From: Clostridiaceae bacterium
Lineage (GTDB): Bacteria > Bacillota > Clostridia > Lachnospirales > Lachnospiraceae
NCBI GenBank assembly: GCA_018378255.1
Contig: JAGZXV010000003.1
Location: 1 to 64,000 of the forward strand
Length of the DNA: 64,000 nucleotides
Reading direction: 5' to 3'
Under the pieces are notes generated by a model. It was not told where the DNA came from, ran no database searches, and saw only the letters and a list, made by a program, of their open reading frames with translations. Numbering within the stretch: position 1 is the first letter of the stretch; every line of letters starts with the position of its first letter. A program made the translations under genes and the position numbers. Of the stretch, positions 40,896 to 48,660 are shown piece by piece.

Positions 40896-42386
40896 ATGCT
40901 GAGGATAGTGATCGTGGATGATGAAATCAATATTGTGGAAGGGCTTAAAAAAACCGTGGAGTGGGAGGAACACGGCTGTCAGGTTGTGGGCACTGCTTAT
41001 GACGGTACCGCTGCCTGGGATGTGGTTTGTGAAAAGGAACCGGATATTCTGATTACGGACATCACCATGCCTGGAATGGACGGCATTAAGCTGGTGGAGA
41101 AGCTGAGACCAAGGTTTCCTGCCATGCGTTTTATCTATCTGACATGTAATGATGATTTTGAGATGGCCAGAAGCGCATTCCGAACGGGAGCCTGCGATTA
41201 TATTGTGAAGGAAACCATGACCCGGGAAGAACTGTATGAGTCCATAGAAAAGGCAGAAAAAGAGATTGCAAACTATCGGGAAAATATGCTCAATAAAGCG
41301 GTGGTTTCCAATGAATTAAAGATTCTGCCATACGGGCTGGATTTTGAGAAAAACCGTTATCTGATGGGACTTCTCTTCGTGCTGCCGTTGTATGGGGAAG
41401 ACGAGGACGGACCTGCGGACCGCTTGAAGCAGATAATTGTAAGGTTTCCTGACTGTTTTTTGTTCCGGAGGTCGGATTATGAATATGTGGTCATGATGAA
41501 GGGGCAGGAGGGAAAAGAAAGGCAGCTGATATCGGAACTCTATGGGCAGATCAGCCGGACATTTGACAAAGAACAGACGCTCACCTATTTCTATGCCGGC
41601 CTTAAGCCCTGCAGAAAAGACAATATCAGCAGATTGTACGAGAATTTGAGACGGCTCCGTATGCAGCGTTTCTATAGAAAACACAGAATGTTTTTATTGG
41701 AAGAGAGTGGGGATGAGGAACATTTTGAAAATGGAACAGATCAAGGGGCCTTTCTGAAACACTGCGAGGACTGCATCCGGGAATTGGACACGGAAAAATC
41801 GGGACAATGGGTTAGGGATTTTCTAAAGGAAGTATCCGGGAAGCGGGAGAGGCCGGAATCTGTCCTGGAGACAGGTGAACAGGTCCTTGTTCTTCTTTTG
41901 CACGAAGCTATGCGGGTCAATGCATCGGTTCCCAACGTCATGACATGCCTGCAGAGAAAACGGATTTACCAGGTGTGCAGTATCTATGAATTGGAACAGC
42001 TTCTGTGCTGGATGCTTGCGGACGGTATCGCCCAGATCAGGGAATGTGTCTATTCCGGCCGGGATGAGGTGCTCACCAATGCCCTGCGCTATATCGAGGA
42101 AAACCTGGGGGAGCATTTGAGCCTGGGCTGTGTGGCCCGGCATGTTTCTATGAACGCCAGCTATTTCAGCCGCTATTTTAAGGGGAAGATGGGAGAGAAT
42201 TTTGTGGATTACCTGGTCCGTCAGAGAATGGACCGGGCGAAACAGAAGCTTAAATATACAGGTCTTTCCGTAGAAGCCATTGCGGCGGAAGTGGGATATT
42301 CCAATATCACATACTTTAATGATTCCTTTAAGAAGAATACCGGGCAGACACCGGGGGCGTATAGGAGACAGGAAAAAAAGATGTAA
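40896..42386 (+). CDS. YesN-type response regulator with AraC domain (second system)
   Basis: 496 residues. The receiver (1-120) has VIVDDEIN and the phosphoacceptor in ILITDITMPGMDGIKL. The usual K-P pair after strand five reads YIVKETM, so the conserved proline is lost. The middle region is variable. The AraC domain (last 100 residues) has SLGCVARHVSMNASYFSRYF and VEAIAAEVGYSNITYFNDSF. It should activate the importer and glycosidase genes that follow. A structured gap (42394-42483) separates it from the first permease. Confidence 0.94.
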   Translation: MLRIVIVDDEINIVEGLKKTVEWEEHGCQVVGTAYDGTAAWDVVCEKEPDILITDITMPGMDGIKLVEKLRPRFPAMRFIYLTCNDDFEMARSAFRTGACDYIVKETMTREELYESIEKAEKEIANYRENMLNKAVVSNELKILPYGLDFEKNRYLMGLLFVLPLYGEDEDGPADRLKQIIVRFPDCFLFRRSDYEYVVMMKGQEGKERQLISELYGQISRTFDKEQTLTYFYAGLKPCRKDNISRLYENLRRLRMQRFYRKHRMFLLEESGDEEHFENGTDQGAFLKHCEDCIRELDTEKSGQWVRDFLKEVSGKRERPESVLETGEQVLVLLLHEAMRVNASVPNVMTCLQRKRIYQVCSIYELEQLLCWMLADGIAQIRECVYSGRDEVLTNALRYIEENLGEHLSLGCVARHVSMNASYFSRYFKGKMGENFVDYLVRQRMDRAKQKLKYTGLSVEAIAAEVGYSNITYFNDSFKKNTGQTPGAYRRQEKKM

Positions 42387-42393
42387 AGATATC

Positions 42394-42483
42394 GGAAGCT
42401 TAAGTAAATATTGGTTATGTTTTAGCAGCTGCCTGGATGGTATAGTTTAATCATCAAGCAGCTGCTTTATTATTAAGCCTTCC
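42394..42483 (+). other. Nested inverted repeats between regulator and importer genes
   Basis: An outer pair GGAAGCTTAA (42394-42403) and TTAAGCCTTCC (42473-42483, one bulge) encloses an inner pair AGCAGCTGC (42424-42432) and GCAGCTGCT (42458-42466) followed by TTATTATT. It may end the regulator transcript or form a cruciform-like operator region. TATAGT at 42441-42446 lies in the inner loop, so a promoter could be housed there. Confidence 0.5.
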
Positions 42484-42516
42484 GGGCTACGATACAGAAA
42501 GGGAGTTTACAAGAAT

Positions 42517-43419
42517 ATGATGACGGGACTCAGCAAAAAGAATGTCCGGCGCAATACCATAGCCGGCTGTCTGTTTATCGCACCGAGTTTTATCGGTTTC
42601 ATCCTGTTCAGCCTGTTCCCCTTGATTTTGACAATTGTGCTTAGCTTTTCCGAGTGGGACTTAGTCTCCGGGCTGAAAGGTATTAAACTGATTGGAATCG
42701 GCAATTATGTGGAACTTTTTAAAGATCCCGTATTTCATGAATCCTTAAGGAATAATATCCTGTTTGCCATATGGTCCCTGCCGGCATTGTTACTATTAGG
42801 GCTTTTTGGAGCAATACTGATCAATGATTATGTATTTTCGAAACAACTGTTTAAGACCATCTACTTCCTGCCCTATATCTCCAGCGGCGTGGCTGTGGCA
42901 ACTGTCTGGAAAGTGGTGTTCCAGCCGACTTACGGACCGGTCAATGAATTCCTCAGGAGCCTGGGTATGGCGAATCCGCCAAAATGGCTGGCTGATCCAA
43001 ACTGGGCGCTGTTTACCATCACACTGATGTTTATCTGGCAGAATATCGGATATTATATGCTGGTCTACATAACGGGCCTGCAGTCCATACCAAAGGACCT
43101 GTACGAGGCCGCGGATATCGACGGGGCCGGTAAATGGCAAAAGATCAGATATTTAACCATCCCTTTAGTCAGTCCTACCACATTTTTCCTGTTTATCACA
43201 GGAATCATAAGCTCCTTTAAGATCTTTGATGCGATACAGATCCTGACAAAAGGCGGGCCGGGAACCTCTTCTTCCGTACTGGTGCATTACCTTTATAAGG
43301 TATCCTTTGAATTTTACAAAATCGGTTACGGAAGCGCCATATCGATCATTCTGTTCCTGGTAGTGGTTATCATCACCGTATTGCAGTGGAGGGGGCAGAA
43401 AAAATGGGTCAATTATTAA
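42517..43419 (+). CDS. Sugar ABC transporter permease, MalF/UgpA-like (second system)
   Basis: 300 residues, six membrane segments beginning AGCLFIAPSFIGFILFSLFP. The EAA loop is PKDLYEAADIDGAGKWQKIR followed by YLTIPLVSPTTFF. It forms the pore with the next gene. The ribosome binding site AAAGGGAG is about 12 bases from the ATG, which is longer than optimal; a second ATG follows directly. The operon has no ATPase gene. Confidence 0.93.
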   Translation: MMTGLSKKNVRRNTIAGCLFIAPSFIGFILFSLFPLILTIVLSFSEWDLVSGLKGIKLIGIGNYVELFKDPVFHESLRNNILFAIWSLPALLLLGLFGAILINDYVFSKQLFKTIYFLPYISSGVAVATVWKVVFQPTYGPVNEFLRSLGMANPPKWLADPNWALFTITLMFIWQNIGYYMLVYITGLQSIPKDLYEAADIDGAGKWQKIRYLTIPLVSPTTFFLFITGIISSFKIFDAIQILTKGGPGTSSSVLVHYLYKVSFEFYKIGYGSAISIILFLVVVIITVLQWRGQKKWVNY

Positions 43420-43435
43420 GGGAGGTGCAGGTTAA

Positions 43436-44290
43436 ATGAAAAAACGCAGATTTGGTGTGGACACAGTCCCAATGATGCCGAGAGTAATAACGACTTGCTT
43501 GATGGCTCTGCTGGGAATCATTATGTGCGCCCCTCTGTTGTGGATGATCAGCACATCGTTTAAAATAGAAGCAGATGTGTTCAACTTTCCGATCGAATGG
43601 ATTCCGAAGAGGACGAGAGGGTTTGAAAATTATAAGGATGTATGGAACGGTGTGATGCCGTTCGGGCTTTATTACTGGAATTCTATAAAGGTCACTCTGA
43701 TTTCAGTGGCTGCGTCCATATTGGTAGGCTGTCTGGGGGCGTATGGATTTTCCAGAATTGATTTTCCGGGAAGGGATAAGCTGTTTCTGCTGTATATAGC
43801 CACCATGGCCATACCGGAGCAGGTGACCCTGATCCCCAGGTTTTTGATCTTCCGCCAGATGGGAATCTTTGATACGCACCTCTGTCTGATCGTAAATGCT
43901 ATGTTCAGCGTGCTGAGCGTATTCATGCTGAGGCAGTTTATGGTGACGGTGCCGTTTGAACTTACGGATGCCGCCAAGATCGACGGCGCAGGCCATCTGC
44001 GCATCTTGTTTCAGATCATCATGCCGATTGCAAAGCCGGCGATTGCAACCTTTGGTATTTTGAAATTTGTATGGACCTGGAATGATTATCAGAATCCCCT
44101 GGTGTTTCTTACCTCATCGGATCTGTATACCATCCAGTTGGGAGTAAAGATGTTTTCAGACGCTTACGGCGATTACTATTCGCTCATGATGGCTGCCGCA
44201 GTATCTGCGATCCTGCCGTTGTTAATCATCTTTCTGTTTGGGCAAAAATATATAATTTCCGGTTTGGTAGCCGGCAGTGTGAAGGGATAA
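43436..44290 (+). CDS. Sugar ABC transporter permease, MalG/UgpE-like (second system)
   Basis: 284 residues. An N-terminal membrane helix (ITTCLMALLGIIMCAPLLWM) is followed by the ISTSFK motif. The EAA loop is PFELTDAAKIDGAGHLRILF followed by QIIMPIAKP, and the C-terminus reads YIISGLVAGSVKG, typical of MalG proteins. GGGAGGTGC before the ATG. It works with the 42517 permease and the 44302 binding protein. Confidence 0.94.
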   Translation: MKKRRFGVDTVPMMPRVITTCLMALLGIIMCAPLLWMISTSFKIEADVFNFPIEWIPKRTRGFENYKDVWNGVMPFGLYYWNSIKVTLISVAASILVGCLGAYGFSRIDFPGRDKLFLLYIATMAIPEQVTLIPRFLIFRQMGIFDTHLCLIVNAMFSVLSVFMLRQFMVTVPFELTDAAKIDGAGHLRILFQIIMPIAKPAIATFGILKFVWTWNDYQNPLVFLTSSDLYTIQLGVKMFSDAYGDYYSLMMAAAVSAILPLLIIFLFGQKYIISGLVAGSVKG

Positions 44291-44301
44291 AGGAGAAAAG
44301 T

Positions 44302-45720
44302 ATGAGAAGAAGAAATTTATTGACGAGTATGGTGTGTGTGGTTTTGGCTGGGGCCGTGATGTGCGGCTGCGGCACGAAGACGGATGAAGGAGCGTCCAAA
44401 GCCGATGCAGGCAGCGGCGCCGCCCAAGAGCAGGGCGCTTCCAAGGAAAGTGCCGGTGAATCCGCGGGAGACGGGGAGCAGGTCGTGCTCAAATGGTACA
44501 CGGAAACGGACGAGGTTTCCAATAAGAATGTGTACAAGACACAGGAGATCGCAGATGCGTTCATGGAAAAATATCCCAATGTTAAAGTTGAGGTACAGCC
44601 TCTGGTTGCCAACACGAATAACGAGGAGTACGCCAAGAAGGTTGATCTGATGCTGGCCAGCGGCGAGCAGATCGACATCATGAACTTCTCCAGCTCTTCC
44701 AACGTGATGCAGAAAATCAATGCGGGAGTATTGGAACCGCTGAACGAATACGCAGAGAACCGGGGCGTGGATTTAAAGAATGACTATAAGGGCGCGATGG
44801 AGGTAGACGGTAAGATTTACCAGATCGTGAACCAGGATTCTGCATATATCGTGTTCATCAACGAAGATATGCTAAGGGAAGCAGGGCTGGAGAATCCTCC
44901 GATTGACTGGACTTGGGAAGGGTATGCGGATTACGCGGAGAAATTGACAAAAGGCGAGGGGAGAGACAAGGTATACGGCTCTTATTTCCATACCTGGAAT
45001 GATTTCTATCAGATCGGAACCCTGGGCGTAATACCTGGAAACTCCTTCTATAAAGAAGACGGCAGCGCCAATTTTGACCATCCGGCCATCAAGGGATTTA
45101 TGGAATTCAGAAACCGGATTGAAAATGTGGATCAGATCTCCATGCCGTATATCGATATTAAGACTCAGAACCTGGCATACAGGAGTTTATTCTTTGATTC
45201 CAAGGTAGCTATGATGCCGCAGGGGACCTGGATGCTGACGGATATCAAGGATCAGGAGAAGTATCCCCATACCTTCAGAACCACATTTGCGGCTCTGCCG
45301 AGATATGATGAGACGGCTGCTCCCAACACCACCATATCCACATATGGACTGGGATACTGCGTCAATGCCAACAGCAAACATAAACAGGAAGCATTTGATC
45401 TGATCAATTTCATCACCTCAGAAGGCTATAATATCAGCAAGGCATTTTTATCCCCTTGGAAGGAAGCGGATCATGCGGCCATTGCAGCCAGTATCATGGG
45501 AGACGATCAGTCTTTATATGATCTGGACGCATTCAATAAAGTCATGTATGAATCCGATATGATCGAAAATAACAAGACCTATATCCCCGTTTATGACCGT
45601 GAGATCGATGCAATCCAGGCGGAAGAAGGGGAAAAATACCTGACCGGGCTTCAGGACATCGACACTACGATCAATAACATGCAGACAAGAGCCACCGAAA
45701 TCATAGAAAAAAATAAATAA
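44302..45720 (+). CDS. Sugar ABC transporter substrate-binding lipoprotein (second system)
   Basis: 472 residues. The lipoprotein signal ends VMCGCGTK, so the Cys sits after a Gly-rich box. A short Ala/Gly/Ser-rich linker leads to the SBP_bac_1 domain beginning VVLKWYTETDEVSNKNVYKT. It has aromatic-rich ligand segments (NPPIDWTWEGYADYA, GSYFHTWNDFYQIG). Judged by the glycosidases downstream, the ligand may be an N-glycan fragment or another mannose/GlcNAc oligosaccharide. It ends at the hairpin at 45733. Confidence 0.93.
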   Translation: MRRRNLLTSMVCVVLAGAVMCGCGTKTDEGASKADAGSGAAQEQGASKESAGESAGDGEQVVLKWYTETDEVSNKNVYKTQEIADAFMEKYPNVKVEVQPLVANTNNEEYAKKVDLMLASGEQIDIMNFSSSSNVMQKINAGVLEPLNEYAENRGVDLKNDYKGAMEVDGKIYQIVNQDSAYIVFINEDMLREAGLENPPIDWTWEGYADYAEKLTKGEGRDKVYGSYFHTWNDFYQIGTLGVIPGNSFYKEDGSANFDHPAIKGFMEFRNRIENVDQISMPYIDIKTQNLAYRSLFFDSKVAMMPQGTWMLTDIKDQEKYPHTFRTTFAALPRYDETAAPNTTISTYGLGYCVNANSKHKQEAFDLINFITSEGYNISKAFLSPWKEADHAAIAASIMGDDQSLYDLDAFNKVMYESDMIENNKTYIPVYDREIDAIQAEEGEKYLTGLQDIDTTINNMQTRATEIIEKNK

Positions 45721-45732
45721 AACAGACAAAGG

Positions 45733-45757
45733 AAGGCGGCTTGCTGGCCGCCTTTTC
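45733..45757 (+). terminator. Terminator between binding protein and glycosidase genes
   Basis: Perfect stem AAGGCGGC/GCCGCCTT with loop TTGCTG followed by TTTTC. It probably reduces transcription into the glycosidase genes. A further GC-rich hairpin (GCGCTGC/GCAGCGC, about 45792-45830) precedes the next ribosome binding site. Confidence 0.8.
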
Positions 45758-45850
45758 TTAAAAGAGGAAGCAATAGAAAGAGCCTGCGCCCGCGCTGCCT
45801 TTGCAGGTTCAGATTCCCCAGGTGCAGCGCAGAAAAGAGGAGTGAGAACC

Positions 45851-47623
45851 ATGGAAATACATATTATACCACAACCCCGGTATGTGGTTTCAGAAGGTGA
45901 AAAATCAGGACTGCGAACCTGCAGCGCACAAGCAGTACTCTCCATGCCGGAAGAAGACAGCCGGCTGATATACCATGCAAAAGAGCTGTTTGGCGGGCTG
46001 GCCGTCAGGTCAGGGAGCCGGGGAGGTTACTCTCTGGTTTGCAATATAAAAGAAAGTGATCCTGTTTTGGCAGCCAGGAGTCTTAAAAGGCTGGACGGAT
46101 ATTCCCTGAGGACAGGAAATGGTACTTTGGAGCTTTATGCAGATACGGCATCAGGGATGTTCTATGGAATGATGACGATAAAACAGTTGACAGAAACCTA
46201 TGGGGAACTTCCCCAGGCCATTGTGGTGGACTGGGCGGATATGAAATTACGAAGCGATTATCTGGATCTGAGGACCATTTACCCCACTTATGGACATATG
46301 CTGGAATATATCGGAAAGCTGGCGGAATTCAAGCTCAACACACTGGTAATCGAATATGAAGATAAACTGCCGTTTCAGAAAATGAAATTTCTCTGCCATC
46401 CGGAATATGCATTTACAATGGAAGAATTCCAGGAGATTCAGGAAACTGCCTGGAGAAATTTTATTAAAATCATTCCTCTCCAACAATCCTTCGGCCATTT
46501 GGAATATGTATTGAAACACGAAAAATACCGGGGGCTTAGAGAGATTCCTCAGGCTGTGGGAGAGATGTGCCCGCTGCGGCAGGGCTCGCTGGAACTTTCC
46601 CGCGCTTTGCTGGAAGAGACAGCAGCGCTTCACCCTCAGGCGGAATATTTTCATATTGGCTGCGATGAGGTATGGAGCCTGGGCAGCGGCCGGGAGTGCA
46701 TGGAATCCGGTATATCCAGGGAAATGATATTCATCGGGTATGTCAACCAGCTGGTGGATATTGTATGCGGTCTGGGGAAGAAGCCTGTGCTCTGGCACGA
46801 CATGATTGCCAGATGCGGGGAGGAAGAACTGGCCTGTCTGGATAAACGGGTGACCGCAGCCGTCTGGATCTACAACGGAAATGACCTGAAAAACCAGGCA
46901 GTTCCCATGATAAGGAGGTTAAGAAAGCAGGGAATCCAGGTGCTTGGAGCCGGTGCGGTGCGTTCAGGAGACGGCAATGGGGATCAGAATTACCCCGTAG
47001 TCCAGAACCGGCTTCCCAATCTGGACGGCTGGAGCCGCATTGTCGTGGAGGAGCAGCTGGAAGGAATGATCAATACCAACTGGGCTTCTCCTTTTTCACT
47101 GGGAAGGCCATACGGTCTGTACGAATCCGCATTTTATACGATTGTTTACGGAGCGGAGCGCTGCTGGAATCAGGAAAAGGGAGCGATGGATTTTCTGGAC
47201 CGCTTTTTCCATGTGTTCCATGGAGTGACGGACAGCCGCCTGGCAGACAGAGGGTATCTGGCGGAGGATTATTATAAACTGGTTCCTGAGATGGGGGCCG
47301 GGATCACCAGGAATCGAGAGACTGCGCGGTTGATTGAAGTGATGTGCAGATACGAGCACGCCATGAACCTGCATTTTCCGGCTCACAGCCAGATGTTCCG
47401 TCTGGCCATGTTTCCGGGCCGGGAGGAGGAGGCGCTGTCCCTGCGTGCTAAAGCGGATTACACATACCGGACGTTGGAATGTGTGAAAAAGGAGATGGAA
47501 GAGGCGGTGTCAGGACTGCTGAGAGCATCCATGGCAGATCTGTTTTTGAGATCCAGGTTTTATCTGCCGGAACTCTATGAGAGAACTATCAGGAAATTAT
47601 TGGAAGGGCAGGTTGAATTATGA
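45851..47623 (+). CDS. GH20-family beta-N-acetylhexosaminidase-like protein
   Basis: 590 residues from the ATG at 45851, eight bases after GAGGAG; a GTG at 45842 is possible. An N-terminal GH20b-like domain (IIPQPRYVVSEGEKSGLRTC, then GMFYGMMTIKQL) is followed by the catalytic barrel. The acid pair D272-E273 stands in YFHIGCDEVWSLG, as in GH20 enzymes that use substrate-assisted catalysis on terminal GlcNAc or GalNAc. No signal peptide, so it acts on imported oligosaccharide. NagB and NagA downstream would use the released GlcNAc after phosphorylation. The stop overlaps the next start by four bases (ATGA). Confidence 0.87.
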   Translation: MEIHIIPQPRYVVSEGEKSGLRTCSAQAVLSMPEEDSRLIYHAKELFGGLAVRSGSRGGYSLVCNIKESDPVLAARSLKRLDGYSLRTGNGTLELYADTASGMFYGMMTIKQLTETYGELPQAIVVDWADMKLRSDYLDLRTIYPTYGHMLEYIGKLAEFKLNTLVIEYEDKLPFQKMKFLCHPEYAFTMEEFQEIQETAWRNFIKIIPLQQSFGHLEYVLKHEKYRGLREIPQAVGEMCPLRQGSLELSRALLEETAALHPQAEYFHIGCDEVWSLGSGRECMESGISREMIFIGYVNQLVDIVCGLGKKPVLWHDMIARCGEEELACLDKRVTAAVWIYNGNDLKNQAVPMIRRLRKQGIQVLGAGAVRSGDGNGDQNYPVVQNRLPNLDGWSRIVVEEQLEGMINTNWASPFSLGRPYGLYESAFYTIVYGAERCWNQEKGAMDFLDRFFHVFHGVTDSRLADRGYLAEDYYKLVPEMGAGITRNRETARLIEVMCRYEHAMNLHFPAHSQMFRLAMFPGREEEALSLRAKADYTYRTLECVKKEMEEAVSGLLRASMADLFLRSRFYLPELYERTIRKLLEGQVEL

Positions 47624-48660
47624 CAGGAAAAGAGATAGTCAAACGGGTGATAAGTTACAATGATGCGCCCAGAATCGGATATGGATTTAATCCGGAGTAC
47701 GGTCCCAGCGATCTGTATATGTGCAATCTGGCAGTGCCGGATGGGATGGATGTTTCCTGGCATGAAGCGTCGGAATACGCGGACAGATATGAGATACTGA
47801 AGCGTTTCAACGGAACCGTCCGCCATGACGAATACGGGAACCTTTGGGGAAGAATGAGGCAGGATACGACCGGAAAGGGAGAGGCTTTATGGGGAGCCCT
47901 GGAAGATTGGGAGGATTTGGACGATTACAAACTGCCCCCATTGGATGATCCGGCTCTTGCAGAGCACTTAAGGCAGACGGTGAAAGACCATCCTGATAAG
48001 TATATGATCGGGATTCTGCCTGGATTTCCGTTTTCTATCATGCGCAATCTGAGAAAATTCGATGAGTTTTTGATGGACGTAATCCTGGAACCAGAATTGG
48101 TGGCGGAGCTTGGCGCACGTGTGACGGACCAGCTCTGCAGGATTATTGAAAATTATGCAGATGTGGGAATGGATGCTGTGATGGTCTACGAGGATTGGGG
48201 AATTCAGGACCGGCTGCTGATAAGCCCGGCCTGCTGGAGGGAGATCTTTTTCCCGTTTTTTAAGCAGCTGGCCTCTAAAGCACATGAATGCGGCCTGTCG
48301 TTAATCCTGCATTCCTGCGGGTATATCTATGATGTGCTGGAGGATATGATACATTCAGGAGTAGATGTCTTTCAGTTTGACCAGCCCACGTTGATGGGAG
48401 AAGAGCGGGTGGCAGCTCTGCTTAAACAGTACAGGCGGACTTTATTTTCTCCTGTGGATATCCAGAAAGTTCTTCCCGGCGGTGATAAAAAGGAGATCGA
48501 GGAGGAAGCTGAGCGTATGATCAGGCTGTTTGCAGACGGCGGAGGCCTGATTGCCGGCGATTACATGGATTATCCGACCATTCAGGTGAAAGAGGAGTGG
48601 GCCGGATGGGCGAGAGCTGTCTTCATGGAAAAGGGATGGAATGGAAATGAAAAGGATTGA
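47620..48660 (+). CDS. UroD/MtaA-family protein in a glycan-degradation operon
   Basis: 346 residues with the uroporphyrinogen-decarboxylase fold. H231-x-C233 in LILHSCGYIYD matches the first two zinc ligands of MtaA-type methyltransferases. The third, a Cys in GSGC, is replaced by GGGLIAGDYMDYP, so the site is incomplete. It is coupled to the GH20 gene by ATGA and overlaps the mannosidase gene by 20 bases, so it is an integral part of the operon. Neither methyl transfer nor heme synthesis has an obvious role here; the true reaction is unknown. A second family member is at 6312. Confidence 0.82.
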   Translation: MTGKEIVKRVISYNDAPRIGYGFNPEYGPSDLYMCNLAVPDGMDVSWHEASEYADRYEILKRFNGTVRHDEYGNLWGRMRQDTTGKGEALWGALEDWEDLDDYKLPPLDDPALAEHLRQTVKDHPDKYMIGILPGFPFSIMRNLRKFDEFLMDVILEPELVAELGARVTDQLCRIIENYADVGMDAVMVYEDWGIQDRLLISPACWREIFFPFFKQLASKAHECGLSLILHSCGYIYDVLEDMIHSGVDVFQFDQPTLMGEERVAALLKQYRRTLFSPVDIQKVLPGGDKKEIEEEAERMIRLFADGGGLIAGDYMDYPTIQVKEEWAGWARAVFMEKGWNGNEKD

